Below, one piece after another: positions 34,767 to 46,496 of a DNA stretch of 64,000 nt. The stretch is from Fistulifera solaris (taxonomy: Eukaryota; Bacillariophyta; Bacillariophyceae; Naviculales; Stauroneidaceae). Within the stretch, counting starts at the first letter, position 1. Each line of letters starts with the position of its first letter. The notes beneath the pieces were generated by a model. It was not told where the DNA came from. It did no database searches and saw nothing but the letters and a program-made list of their open reading frames with translations. Position numbers and translations under genes: made by a program. The stretch lies in contig AP026132.1 of assembly GCA_030295235.1 (NCBI GenBank), forward strand, positions 1 to 64,000, written 5' to 3'.

Positions 34767-35122
34767 GGGAAAAGGAGGTTAATTATATTCTAAGAACGGT
34801 GTTTGAATTCGTAGCAAATATATGTTATCAAAACAAAAGATGTTGTTTATGCTTTGAACCACCAATGGACAAATTCGCTGAGCTCGTAATGTTTTATCGA
34901 CATGATCGTGGCATGCTTGTTTTTTTAACTCGGGGCACCGCTGCCTTCCTTACATAACTCCTTAATTGAAATAGATTTGATAGGAGATACGGCAGTCTAG
35001 ATAGACCAAAAAGCCAAGCCATCTCGTTTGTTCTAGATAGTCGATAACGTTTGGCTGTCTTGTATCGGAAATACTGAATCCTCCGTAGCGTTTCGCTGAA
35101 ACAGCTTTTGGCTGAAAAGTTT
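34767..35122. other. Short intergenic region between convergent genes
   Basis: This 356 bp stretch separates the 3' ends of UCH37 and the inositol kinase. It is AT-rich and presumably holds both polyadenylation regions. I see nothing else in it. Confidence 0.6.
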
Positions 35123-36682
35123 TCAAGTCGACGGTGCTGACTGTAATGATTGTGCCTTTTCATCTTCTGCCTGTTCTTGTGACTTCTTGTTCATATTGGA
35201 AATAACGCGCTGCGTCAAAAACTGTGCTAGCAGAGAAGGGAATTGCGGCACCTCCTTATAAGAAGGGAAGTAATTGACATCAACAACCCACAACATAGGT
35301 TCATCATCCCCGTTCTTACTATCCTCTTCGGGATTGACTTCTAAAATGACATCAAACCCAAATAATTCTAGTTGGAAGGCTTCTTTCAAAGCAGCGGCTA
35401 TGGGTTGCACTCGTTGAACCGTCAGCGGCGGTAGTACGTGCTTGGTAGGATTCGTTCCGCCAGACAAACCAAAATCCGCCGGTCGTGGATACGGTCGCTG
35501 CGAATCAAACCATAAGGACTTTCCTCCCGTGGCGGGCAAATCGGGCAAACTTCGACGTGGGTGTACACTGACATGATCTCCCAGCACGTATACTTTGTAT
35601 AAGACCGAGCCATGATTGCGGTATTCTTGCGCCAACCAGGAGGTATCGGCAACGTGTGGTTCTGGCAAAGGACTATCCGCAAATAGTATAGCCATGTGAT
35701 GGCTGACTTGTGTTCCAGCGGCAATTAGGGGTTTCAAAATGAGAGGAAACTGCAATACTCCGTTTTGTTGACATCCTTCCGTATCGGTGACGATCGTACT
35801 AGCCGGGCACTGGACGCGTGGCAATGATGCGAGACATTTGATTAGTGTCTGACAAATATTGGCGCGATTCAAGAGTGTTTGCACACGAACAGGATTATCG
35901 AGGACTAAACAGCCGGGTGGTGGATGACACAAACGGTGAACACGGCGGACGGCAGCATGTTCGGTGGGTGTCAAAGGAAGTGATGAAAGCGCGGTAATTG
36001 GAACGCCGCGTAAGTCCTGCAATATTGTGTGTTTTTGTGCTAGCAGACTAGTGCACAGAATGTCCTCTGTAAGTTTGTGCAAAATGACGTGACAGGAAAG
36101 AGTGTTGGATTCTCTTGTCCCATCATCGTCTACCTCTTCTTCGGGTTCAACGGGTACAAATGTAATAGGGGGCAGTCGCCACGGGGCTTGCCTTGAACGT
36201 CCAGCAGTAGTGGAACTCGATGCATGTGAAGCGGTGCAAGTTCCCATCGACTCATCCGAAGATGCCGCCAATCGTCCCAAAATCAAACCCAAATCCGAAT
36301 CACCAACCGTAAAGACTACATGTTGTTGTTGCTGCTGTTGCGGATGCGGTGACAGAGACGTCTGAAAAAGAGATTCTCGTTGATCCCACAAACTCGCTTT
36401 TTCCATTACAGCACTCATCGTACTCATCTTTTTAGGTCCAAATGCATATCCAACTACAATCGGTGTTTGAGATGCGAGATTCTCGTAGGTATCGGGGGCA
36501 GAATCATCCTCGTCGTCGTTATCAAGTGACTCTTCGAGATCACAGAGCGATATCCTATTAAATGTTGCCTCGTTATGGCCTTCCTCTTTGTGTAAGAAGG
36601 TGTGCGGAAAAGGAGTAATACTGCTAATTTGCTGATCCTTTTCTTCCTCCTCGTTCCCCGACCATGTGTTTAACCGTGTCAT
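35123..36682 (-). CDS. ITPK1: Inositol polyphosphate kinase, ITPK family
   Basis: ATP-grasp enzymes of this family phosphorylate inositol tris- and tetrakisphosphates at positions 5/6 on the way to phytate and inositol pyrophosphates. The 519-residue protein has an acidic N-terminal extension (about 75 residues) before the family start VGYAFGPKKM, and a Gln-rich insertion (HPQQQQQQHV). Conserved blocks follow: FPLILKPLIAAGTQVSHHMA, WLAQEYRNHGSVLYKVYVLGD, the substrate segment PRRSLPDLP, LFGFDVILEVNPE, and the metal-binding VVDVNYFPSYKEVP near the C-terminus. The frame is open throughout, with no intron. Compared with the human and plant proteins (about 320-420 residues), the size difference lies in the N-terminal extension and insertions. 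Confidence 0.92.
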   Translation of the reverse strand: MTRLNTWSGNEEEEKDQQISSITPFPHTFLHKEEGHNEATFNRISLCDLEESLDNDDEDDSAPDTYENLASQTPIVVGYAFGPKKMSTMSAVMEKASLWDQRESLFQTSLSPHPQQQQQQHVVFTVGDSDLGLILGRLAASSDESMGTCTASHASSSTTAGRSRQAPWRLPPITFVPVEPEEEVDDDGTRESNTLSCHVILHKLTEDILCTSLLAQKHTILQDLRGVPITALSSLPLTPTEHAAVRRVHRLCHPPPGCLVLDNPVRVQTLLNRANICQTLIKCLASLPRVQCPASTIVTDTEGCQQNGVLQFPLILKPLIAAGTQVSHHMAILFADSPLPEPHVADTSWLAQEYRNHGSVLYKVYVLGDHVSVHPRRSLPDLPATGGKSLWFDSQRPYPRPADFGLSGGTNPTKHVLPPLTVQRVQPIAAALKEAFQLELFGFDVILEVNPEEDSKNGDDEPMLWVVDVNYFPSYKEVPQFPSLLAQFLTQRVISNMNKKSQEQAEDEKAQSLQSAPST

Positions 36683-37347
36683 GATTTACTGAGAGGAGGA
36701 ATGTTTTGTTGTAACCTAAAACAAAGCGAAAGACTGAGCTCTCACAGGGATCAATGCTTCGATTCGATTGGATATTCGGCTTGTGAATCTGTATTGATTT
36801 CAGTTTACAGAAAGCTAACCGCTTTTTTTATCCATTGCAATTTTCCGGCCGCTTTCCTGTCTCGTTTGCTATCTTTACTGCCCTCAATTGATTTCTTCTT
36901 TTACCGTCATTCGGTTGAAATTTGAAAGTGTTAGCCCGGAGTGTATCGTCGTTGATTGTTGTCGTTCTATTTTTTTTCGGTGCTGTGGAAAAAAATCAAT
37001 CGCGACGATCCGAACCTCGGCAGCCGATCGGCGTACGGACGGTCGTTTGGACCGCGAACACAGCCCGCCGAAGGACAGACGTATGACCTAGTTTTCAATA
37101 AAATCAAAGTCTCGAGCCGTAAACTTCCTAGCTATTGTTGCCATTCTACATAGCTTGCGTTGAACTACTGTTTGCAAATTATCAATGATATCATTTATTA
37201 TTTTTGTTCACAAACTATTACTAGGATAATAAAACAACTAAACAATGTCCGACGGAGGATCGCCACCTCGTGCTCGTCTTGCATTGGGCTGGTCCGCTGA
37301 GGACGCTCTTCGGATGCGAGTCAGTAAGCCCGAGTCTTCAGATTGAT
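36683..37347. other. Intergenic region upstream of the inositol kinase
   Basis: This is promoter-side sequence of the minus-strand ITPK gene and downstream sequence of GT2 copy A. It has a pyrimidine-rich plus strand around 36830-36910. No gene or clear repeat is seen. Confidence 0.5.
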
Positions 37348-39605
37348 CTAGTACCGGTTGTTGCTGTCGAGGGGGTGCACGATAACTGGATGATGGCATG
37401 GATGACTGCGGGCATTGGATTTCTTGTTGTTCTTTCTGGGTTTTGGTTGCTTGGGTGTGACAGAAGGAGTGTCTTCGTCGATTACAACATCGGTCAGATA
37501 ATGCGGGACGCCGCTAGATCGATGACGACCCATATCGCTGCGGCGATGAGAATCACGACGGCTGCTGGTCATACGACCGTTACCGTAGTCGTCCGACTTG
37601 GGGCTGCCATCTTCTTCGTCCGTGAGAGCCGGTTGCATTAGAACCGTCTTCTCCTTCTTCTTTCATAGACCAGAATTGATTCTCGGCGTCCAACTCAGCT
37701 ATGCTCTGACTAACGTCGCCTCTGCCTCCCATGCGATGCATCATACTAGGTGCCTTGCTGACGGAATAGTCAATGCCCAAACCACGAAAGCTCCAGTCAT
37801 AACCATTATTTTGCGAAGCACGGCTATGATCACGACTGGCACGACTGCGCTCGCTGTCGAAGTCGTTGCAGCAGGATGACCGGGCTTGCTCCACTCAATG
37901 TGAGTGAGGACGTGATATTTACTGCTTTCTCCGATCTGGGACGATTCTTCGGCCGCTACGAGAGTAATGGAAACGATTAGAGCGTGTGACAGCTCTTCAG
38001 CGGAAGCGATTGCGACTCGGCAACAGTACTGAAGGTAGACAAACCCGATTTGGATAGCGCTGAGAGACATGACGGACATGCTGGGTTCTCCGACACTTTT
38101 GATTTCGGTTTCTTTGGGAGCTTCTCCGACGCTGCCTTCTTCAATAGCCATGTTTTCGGCTTTCGCACTACGAGGGCGTGACACGCCAAGCAGATTCCCC
38201 AGCTACTTGCTTCAGATGCGCGACACGACAGCAGACGTTCTTCAGCGTCCGTGTAGATGAGCAGCGAGAAAATGGCATATTGAACAAACCACCAGGGATT
38301 CTTCAAGCTGGGATGGCACAACGAGAAAGCAAATAGCGTACTGACAGGCCCGATGATGGTGGTGAAGGCGGTGGCACTGAGCAGCAGAGGATCCAAAAAG
38401 TTGAATTCGCCCCTGAATGTACCAGTACAAGAGGAGGGTGATGATTTGCGAGCGATCCAAGGATAGATTTCACGAATGAACAGGAGCATAAACATGCCGA
38501 ACTTTTGTCGAAGTCCCAGGTTGTGATTCATGATGAGCGGTATGCAGTGTTTCATCGAAACCTGCATCCAACCTGCTTCAACGCAGACGCTGATTCCACG
38601 TATGAAGAGCAGTGGTCGTGGAAAGCTCGCGACTGATGAGCTTTGGGTCAGTCTATCGACAAAATGAGAACACAATGAGATTATTCGTTTAAAAACCAAT
38701 GCATCGCACAAATCAGCTAATAGGTACTCACGCCAATATTTCCGCCTTCAGCCAGCACACGCATACTGCTATCAATATCTTCGGTCAACATGCTACCAAG
38801 CATACCGATTCGCTTCAAAAGGGGACTTTTCCAGTACCCATTCGAGCCACCAAACACACCAAATCCGTCTCGGACTGTGCGACCAGGGTGAGCGACGGCA
38901 TAGATTGTTTCGAACTCAATAGCAACCATCTTAGCCATCCAGGTCTCTTCTGGGTTTCGACTTAGACAATGACCCTGCACGACATCATAGCCGTTCGATA
39001 GCCAGCGCCAGGCACGCGAGTAAGAGTCTAGATCGGGTTGGTGATCGGCATCAAAGACTCCCACAAAATCTCCGACGACAAAGTCCAGAGCGGCGTTTAA
39101 GTTCTGACTTTTACTTCCGACTGTTCTCGATTTTCAATACCAACAGGTTAGGATGCTGATTGGAAAGCGCTCGAAGGTCGTCTTCGATAGGCATAGGGAC
39201 CGGTGTGTTATAACTGAGAATGACTTGAATACCTGGTTCGTACTCGATGCTAAGAAAATGTTCCAAAGTCTCCATGATGGTTTCAGCCTCGTTGGGCATG
39301 TAGGCGCAGATAATGGCAGACGAAGCCTCGGGAGCTCCGGGTTTTGCCGGGGCGCCCTTATGAAAATATGCAACAAAACATTCCGTTAGAATCAAGACGG
39401 ACATGACATTCAAGAAGAGAAGTGTCGCCACGTAAACTCCGTATGTGATATCGATTCCGACCAAGTGAAAGAGATAAAAGATGAACATAGGAAGAAAGAC
39501 GGACAATGCGTAGGATGCGATGACTTGCAGAAAGTCCATACCCATCGCTGTGATTTTGCCATCTTTCATGAACCATCGGAAGGAGAAGAAGTCGATGCAG
39601 CCCAT
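37348..39605 (-). CDS. Membrane family 2 glycosyltransferase, copy A (frame-broken)
   Basis: This is a processive-type GT2 enzyme like cellulose, chitin or hyaluronan synthases, expected to make or extend a polysaccharide at a membrane. The product is unknown. It starts MGCIDFFSFRWFMKDG, has two N-terminal transmembrane helices, then SAIICAYMPNEAE and the UDP-sugar/metal motif DADHQPD. TEDID and NQRLRWAQGW (the QxxRW motif) follow, with at least three more membrane helices. The C-terminal tail is charged and contains DWSF ... DYSVS. A 79 bp intron (38653-38731, GTGAGT...TAG) splits the gene just after TEDID. The frame is broken at about 39116 (extra G), 38405 (G run), 38200, 38168 and 37635, mostly at CG or G/C runs. 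Copy B lacks the 39116 lesion, so at least that one is recent or artefactual. Confidence 0.75.
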
Positions 39606-40268
39606 GGTAACTAACTTTCGCTTCCGATCGAGAAGCTGGATTTCTTAGCGCTTGGAAGCAATGAGATGGAGCAGGAAGCTTTTTTCTAAGGAAAGCAGCA
39701 AGTTGATAAACAATGGAGCTCTTTGTTGCCCTTGTAATCGTTTTGAAAGGGAAGACGAGTGTTGCTTTTGGGCTTCGGCTCAAAAAGAAAAAATTTAGAG
39801 GGTCTTTGTGGTCATTCATGTCGCGTCGCGCCATAGAGCGGCCTGCGCGAGATTCTCTAAATAGAATCCGTTTGAGATCCTTCTTTTGTCTACAAGCAAG
39901 CCAAGCCTACATTTTGTATCATACCAGCGCAAGGCTTAAGTCCACTTACTTAGAAGCAAAGAGTTTTAAGTTTTTAGGTATCCATTGCAGTCATCCAGTC
40001 TTCTTCGGAGTAAAATAATGACCAGAAACAACAGAAGGGCAATAGCGGACTATTCTTACTCAGAATTTCTGAGTGACAGAGCTCTGTTGACAAGAGAGTA
40101 GGCCACTCTAATGACTCTAATTCACCTTGTTCCTCCGTTGTCTTTGTCGTACATTCTGGGTCATAGGGTCACAATTGCTTTTCGATAGTAGGTCATCAAG
40201 ATGTTTCTATAATACTCAATAAACCATACATAATCATGATTTCAAATTTCAAATGACTACTGTAGAGA

Positions 40269-40288
40269 CTCTCTCTCTAGAGAGAGAG
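40269..40288. repeat. Perfect 20 bp palindrome of alternating CT/AG
   Basis: Five CT dinucleotides are followed immediately by five AG dinucleotides, giving an uninterrupted self-complementary sequence. Confidence 0.9.
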
Positions 40289-40350
40289 AAAGACAAAGAA
40301 AAAGACAAGGGACCGAAGACGATTGGGGAATGAAATATGCTTACCAGGTA

Positions 40351-40406
40351 CCTATAGCTACATGAGTAAATGGTAAACCCATTTACTGTACTCATGTATA
40401 GCTAGG
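40351..40406. repeat. Imperfect long hairpin
   Basis: The left arm (40351-40373, CCTATAGCTACATGAGTA then AATGG) pairs with the right arm (40377-40406) apart from small insertions on each side. The two arms are only about three bases apart, so this is a near-palindrome of more than 50 bp. Confidence 0.65.
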
Positions 40407-40711
40407 TGAAATGTTTTGTCTAGGTCTAGGTCTGCGTGGTCACCGAAATCGTCGCAACTCAAAGAGCATACCACATGTAGCAAAGAAATAGACTGTAATT
40501 TGCGATCATACCTGAAATTAATGGTCGAATTGTGGATTACGTTCCCTCTTTCACTAAATGGCTATCCTGCAATAACGACAACCTGACGGCCGAGAGAGAT
40601 GTATCTCATAAGTCAAAGTCCGAAAAAAGAGCCTAAAAAGTCCAGCTTTATCTCGAATTTACATAAAAGCCATAAATTCACAGGTTGTAAGCGTCTCATA
40701 GCTTCCCCCCC

Positions 40712-42787
40712 TTACGCTATACTATCGTCTGGCTCATCGTTGCTGTGGTGAGATTCATGCTGGCCGCTGGTCCTACTACCATCGCAATCATCGGACTTGG
40801 GGCTTTCATCTTCATCGTCCGTGAAACCAGTGGCATCTTCGGCTTCTTGCTTTATGGACCAAAATTGGTTTTCGGCATCTAGCTCAGAAATGTTCTGACT
40901 TTCGTGACTCCTTCCACCTATACGATGCATCACACTAGATGCTTTGCTGACGGAATAGCCAATGCCGAGACCATGAAAAATCCAATCATACCCATTTTGC
41001 GATTCACGGCTAGGATCGCGACTGGCTACGCTCGCTGTCTAATAGTTGCAGCGGGATGACCGGGATTGTTCCACTCGATATGAGTGAGCACATGGTATCT
41101 ACTGCTTTCTCCGATCTGGGACGATTCTTCGGCGTTACGGGAGTAATGGAAACGATTGTGCGACGTGACAGCTCTGCATGGAAACGACTCCGACTTTCAG
41201 CAATAAAGCTGGAGGCAGACAAACCCGATTTGGATAGCGCTGAGAGCGACATGACGGACATGCTGGGTTCTCCGACACTTTTGATTTCGGTTTCTTTGGG
41301 AGCTTCTCCGACGCTGCCTTCTTCAATAGCCATGTTTTCGGCTTTCGCACTACGAGGGCGTGACACGCCAAGCAGATTCTCCAGCCATTTGTTTTAGATG
41401 CTAACACGACAGCAGACGTTCTTAGCGTCCGTGTAGATGAGCAGCGAGAAGATAGCGTATTGAACAAACCACCAAGGATTCTTCAAGCTAGGATGACACA
41501 AGGAGTAAGCAAAAAGCGTACTGATGGGTCCAATGGTAGTGGTGAAAGCAGTTGCACTTAACAAAAGTGGGTCCAAAAAATTGATGTCGCTGACCCAGAA
41601 TGTACCAGTACAGGAGAAGAGTAATGATCTGTGACGCGATCCAAGGATAGATTTCACGAATGAACAGGAGCATAAACATGCCGAACTTTTGTCGAAGTCC
41701 CAGATTTTGGTTCATGATGAGGGGTATGCAATGTTTCATCGAAACCTGCATCCAACCTTGCGCCCAACGCAGACGCTGATTCCACGTATGAAGAGCAGTG
41801 GTCGTGGAAAGCTCGCGACTGATGAGTTTTGGGTCGGTCTAACGCAAAACGAGAAAAACCGCTAATGAGATCACATAGCCAAGGTTCCAGGGCACACGAC
41901 CTTCCTTTACGTACACCAATATTTCCGCCTTCAGCCAGCACATGCATACTGCTATCAATATCTTCGGTCAACATGCTACCAAGCATACCGATTCGCTTCA
42001 AAAGGGGACTTTTCCAGTACCCATTCGAGCCACCAAACACACCAAATCCGTCTCGGACTGTGCGACCAGGGTGAGCGACGGCATAGATTGTTTCGAACTC
42101 AATAGCAACCATCTTAGCCATCCAGGTCTCTTCTGGGTTTCGACTTAGACAATGACCCTGCACGACATCATAGCCGTTCGATAGCCAGCGCCAGGCACGC
42201 GAGTAAGAGTCTAGATCGGGTTGGTGATCGGCATCAAAGACTCCCACAAAATCTCCGACGACAAAGTCCAGAGCGGCGTTTAAGTTCTGACTTTTACTTC
42301 GACTGTTCTCGATTTTCAATACCAACAGGTTAGGATGCTGATTGGAAAGCGCTCGAAGGTCGTCTTCGATAGGCATAGGGACCGGGGTGTTATAACTGAG
42401 AATGACTTGAATACCTGGTTCGCATCGATGCTAAGAAAATGTTCCAAAGTCTCCATGATGGTTTCAGCCTCGTTGGGCATGTAGGCGCAGATAATGGCAG
42501 ACGTAGGCGCCTCGGGAGCTCCGGGTTTTGCCGGGGCCCTTATGAAAATATGCAACAAAACATTCCGTTAGAATCAAGACGGACATGACATTCAAGAAGA
42601 GAAGTGTCGCCACGTAAACTCCGTATGTGATATCGATTCCGACCAAGTGAAAGAGATAAAAGATGAACATAGGAAGAAAGACGGACAATGCGTGGGATGC
42701 GATGACTTGCAGAAAGTCCATACCCATTGCCGTGATTTTGCCATCTTTCATGAACCATCGGAAGGAAAAGAAGTCGATGCAGCCCAT
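40712..42787 (-). CDS. Membrane family 2 glycosyltransferase, copy B (frame-broken)
   Basis: This is a tandem paralogue of copy A with the same layout: start at 42787, N-terminal helices, the conserved DADHQPD, TEDID and NQRLRWAQGW motifs, and membrane helices. Its tail is shorter and contains FHGLGIGYSVS and a DDEDESPKSDD end. The intron is at the same place (41839-41914, 76 bp, GTACGT...TTAG), but its sequence is unrelated to the intron of copy A. Exon 1 is almost identical to that of copy A, whereas exon 2 is visibly more diverged. Frame breaks occur near 42535, 42503, 42421, 41603 and 41395-41350. Several sit at the CG positions where the two copies disagree. A stop-like lesion around 41395 is shared in part with copy A. 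Either both copies are decaying or the assembly is wrong in this duplicate. Confidence 0.72.
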
Positions 42788-43735
42788 GATTACGAGGCTC
42801 GGTCTCAGTAGGAGGAACTGGGAAAATTCTAGGGATAGAAGGCGATGAGAGTGAGAGAAGAAAGCCTTCCTTTTCACAAATGCAAGAGCTTGGCAAGTAA
42901 ATGAGCAATAAAAGCCTCGTATTGTCGGCAAACGTTTTGTGAAAGATAGAAAGAAAGAGCTGCTTTCAAGCCTCAAGCCTCGACTAATCAAAAACAAAAA
43001 TGAGCAATGATGATGACGACAAAGATGACGACGGATGCAATAGAGATGGCCGACACGCACGATACACAATACACGATACACCAACTTTATTGTAAAGCTG
43101 AAATGTGAATGCTGGAATTATGCACATGGGACTGGAGTTGATTGGGGAGTGAGTTTTCTGACGTGAGGGCGAAACGTAAGCATCGACACAGTCACGAGTG
43201 TCGTCGTCACGAGTCATGAACAAGGGTCACACACAGCTTAGCAGGTAACCGGTCACCTTAGCATCATGAGACTTGCTGTAACTTGCGGTACGAGTAGCTA
43301 CATTTTGTTTGTGCTAGATATCTCTCATCTCCCCAGACCAAGAGTCCAGCTTTCCGGAGGTTCCGATTACCAACCGATCAGAGGGGACTATCAAGGCACG
43401 GGCGTTAAATTATCCGGTAGAGGAACTTGCGCGCATGCCGGTATGTCCTGAGAGCTAAGTATCTATATTCTCGACAGGAAAAATAGACGTTGAGATAAGC
43501 ATAAAACTCGATCAAAACCGTTAAAACATCTACTTAGGCTTTGAGTACCGGGTAAACCCAGGGATTGTTCGTGAGATGTCTCAACGGCTATGTAGTGATT
43601 TCACGCAGTCGCTTAACATTGCAACCCATTTTCTTGCAAGCAGGGTGCTATTAGCTCACAAACAGCATCAAAAGACACCTCCTATGTGCACATTCTACTC
43701 TTACATGATGTGTAAAAGAGATGCTCCGAAGCAGA
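42788..43735. other. Intergenic region upstream of GT2 copy B
   Basis: There is no coding support. It contains TCAAGCC x2 (42966-42979) and three ATACAC-N heptamers (43062-43082). The 5' flank shows no similarity to the 5' flank of copy A, so the duplication block ends at the start codon. Confidence 0.55.
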
Positions 43736-44301
43736 TTATCGCGTATCCGCGATATTATCCTGAGCTCGCGATAATATCGCGGAATTTTATCGCGTATCCG
43801 CGATAATATCCCCGACACGCGATAATTTTTTTGGATTCCAAGTTCCATGTAGGAATTTTGGCGTCTCGGGCTAGTTAGAGTTTTGTGAAAAGAAAGAAAA
43901 GCGAAAACATACAGTACCTCTGGTAAAGCTCGCAACCGACCAAACACCTTCAGATTCTGCGCCCCAATTTCAAGATCTCCTCTAAAATGATCTTGCGCGC
44001 CTCACTCGGTCGCAACTTGATATGCTCCTTGCGCTCTGCCAATGACAAGGTGATCCCCAGTAGCAAAAGTAATTTTGTCGCGGTCGTTGTTGCGCCGGCA
44101 ATTATGCAGTCAGGCGCATTTTTAAAGGTAACCTTACTGCAGACTTGTGGTAAAAAATGGCTCGACCGGGCGATGGAATTTTTCATGCAACGTCAGACGG
44201 AATCCAAATTATCCCCACCAGGCGATAATATCGCGGAAAATTATCGCGTATCCGCGATATTATCCGCGATTGGGGATAATATTATCGCCGAGTGGCGATA
44301 A
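43736..44301. mobile_element. MITE-like element with GCGATAATATCGC-rich inverted ends
   Basis: The left end (43736-43832) and right end (44222-44301) are inverted relatives. Both contain several TTATCGCG, TATCCGCGATA and GCGATAATATCGC blocks, so each terminus is itself palindromic and the two can pair over about 50 bases. The roughly 390 bp interior has no transposase. A short open frame at 43987-44301 runs through the right end and is not credible as a gene. The exact boundaries and target duplication are uncertain (TTATCGC...GCGATAA at the outer ends). Confidence 0.6.
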
Positions 44302-45174
44302 ACGGAGCCGCAAGAATTTTGCTTGAAACACAAGCATCATTGTTGTCTAGCATTATTTACCGCAAAGTGCTCTATTTCTAAATTCGAAATCGCCAAAATA
44401 CCGGAAATATCTAGCATCTAGGCCATTTTTCATTGTACTATTTCGGAGCCATAAAATTGGCCTCTTACTCAAAGATGTTTCATATATGGCGCACGCTGTC
44501 GTCCCGGCTCCTAAAGCTACACAACGTTTGACTGTTATTTCTACCTTGCTGTTTGCTATCTAAGGAGATACTGTTTTCAGGCCATTCCAACGACGGTGAA
44601 AGCTGGGATTATCGTCTTCGCGACATTTTAACGCCGTGCCCAAGTAAGCTCACACGTCGAACATTTTTTAAAAATAAAAAAAGCGACTATACTTCAGTCC
44701 AGCTCCAACTAAACCCTAATGATAGCTTTTCACTATGCATGAGCGTCATATTATATACGTTTTAAATTATTGTGTCTGTAAGTCTTGTTGTTGTGCAATC
44801 TTATTCCCACGAAAGGATGTTGTCTTCAGCACCAAAATTTCCCCTACCCACAAACACAACCTACAAGTCTCTTCGCAAAACATTCTCTTTTTGGTAGGAT
44901 TATTTCATGTAATTTCAGAAGCTTTGGCTGTCAGGGAAGGTCTTAAGATGGAGGGGCATTCTGTTACTACGATACCTCTCTCTTAAGGGCAATGTCATGA
45001 CCCTAGTCAAGCCGCAATACGATTCGATACAACAGTCATGAAGCAAAAGGTATTTAAAAATATAATGTAAGTTCCTTCTTAGCGGAAAATTGTAGCATCC
45101 AACATAGTTACTCCAAAAGTCAAAACAACCATGACATAGCAAAATCAATCAAAAACGTCATAGCCGTCCTCGCT
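44302..45174. other. Intergenic region
   Basis: This is AT-rich sequence between the MITE-like element and a small hypothetical gene. No gene, repeat or RNA is recognised. Confidence 0.5.
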
Positions 45175-45573
45175 TTATAGATCCATCTCAAAGATTCCTT
45201 CTTCCGGATAATAGTCGTGATCAAAAGGGTGACCGTGTTCATCGACTCGAGACTTGGCAAAACTGATTTGCTTGGACGTAACCAAACTTCGCAAGTCCTC
45301 CGACGGCAATCCAAAAGCACGGGCGCAAGTGGGGGACGATGACACGACGTTCGGTTCACTGCGTTTGGCCGAAATGCGCTGAAACATGACGTAGTCTCGA
45401 TAGTCAGCGAGTGCTTCCGAGTTCTGCAGTTGCATTTGATAAGTGTTCGGTTTCGGAGGTGCAATCTTAATCGACCTGGACGCGGTAAACGTTGATGAGA
45501 ACTGCAACTCCTCTTTGTTCGGTGTACCGCAAGGTGTCAGATGTGACGATGATTGATGTTGAGCGCTTTGCAT
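45175..45573 (-). CDS. Hypothetical 132-residue protein
   Basis: I do not recognise this protein. It is hydrophilic and without membrane segments. The N-terminus is Ser/Thr/Gln-rich, the middle has TYQMQLQNSEALADYRDYVMFQRI, and the C-terminus is acidic (HGHPFDHDYYPEEGIFEMDL). The ATG at 45573 follows a short AT-rich leader, and the frame has amino-acid use more like a real protein than the surrounding short frames. It could be a false prediction. Confidence 0.5.
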   Translation of the reverse strand: MQSAQHQSSSHLTPCGTPNKEELQFSSTFTASRSIKIAPPKPNTYQMQLQNSEALADYRDYVMFQRISAKRSEPNVVSSSPTCARAFGLPSEDLRSLVTSKQISFAKSRVDEHGHPFDHDYYPEEGIFEMDL

Positions 45574-46496
45574 AGTTGTATTGTTAGATCAGTGAAACGA
45601 TTAGGTAAGAAACGATGATTTATGATGCAAAGCGAAGTGTTGACGCTCGTTCTGGGTTGGCTTGGGAATTTTGATGTGGCTGTGAGTTGTGAGAATCTTC
45701 AACGAAATGAATCTCACAATTTTCAGCGAGTAAAACGGTAACAGTAACAGGGTGCGCGGGCAAAAGGGAAAAGGGGGCAAAACAATCGCATGGCTGCGGG
45801 CTGCGGAGAGAAGGCTTATTTTACAGTTGTCGTGATTTTGATCTGGTGCGAAGAGCAGTACGGAATACACCGTATAATAGTTTTTTTAGAAATGCCGTCG
45901 ACAACATAGAACTTTATGCGAAAACAACGCGAAACGGAACGTGGCAATGGGTTATCGGCCTAACTTTATGAATGAATGGCTTGGGGACGCCCCAGGACGC
46001 TCTATTCCGAACGGATGTCGCGAATCTTCGCGGAGTTATTACTGGCTTGATACTCGAAGTAGGTGACTACTAATTGCCGTACGCACGCTTTCGGGATTGT
46101 GCGATCAAATTCCTTCCCAACGAGATTTGGGAAGATACGATGTGTACAATTCAAATGACAGAATCCCAAAGTCACGATCGAGAGCGGAAGATCTACTGCA
46201 AGATTGTGAACCTTCAAGATTCCTTCTTGGCGATCGTCTTCAGTCACTTTTCCCGCATCATCAATTATTTATAACCAGCGCACGATCAAGATTCATTTCG
46301 ATGCTATCGGATTCGTATCAATATCAATTCAATTTATGCTCTTAATAACTCGGGCTGGAAATTACCAGTAACCGAATGATATCTTGGTATGGTTCTTAGT
46401 CGTTCGTGTCACTAAACATCTAGATTGGTTAGAATTGAGGATTGATGCCCCTTATAGAGTGAATAGGCTAGCTCTAGTTTCTGGTTTATTATGCAA
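45574..46496. other. Intergenic region
   Basis: This lies between the hypothetical gene and the metalloprotease. It contains GCTGCGG x2 (45793-45806). Nothing else is supported. Confidence 0.5.

Larger units (their letters stand above)
39606..40711. other. Intergenic region between GT2 copies A and B
   Basis: This separates the tandem GT2 genes. It contains the 20 bp palindrome (CT)5(AG)5 at 40269-40288, an imperfect hairpin with arms about 40351-40373 and 40377-40406, TTTCAAA x2 at 40240-40253 and GTCTAG x2 near 40418. No gene is supported. Confidence 0.6.

Noticed and set aside
43987-44301. 104-residue open frame inside the MITE-like element
   Set aside because: It runs straight through the palindromic right end and has no similarity to a transposase.
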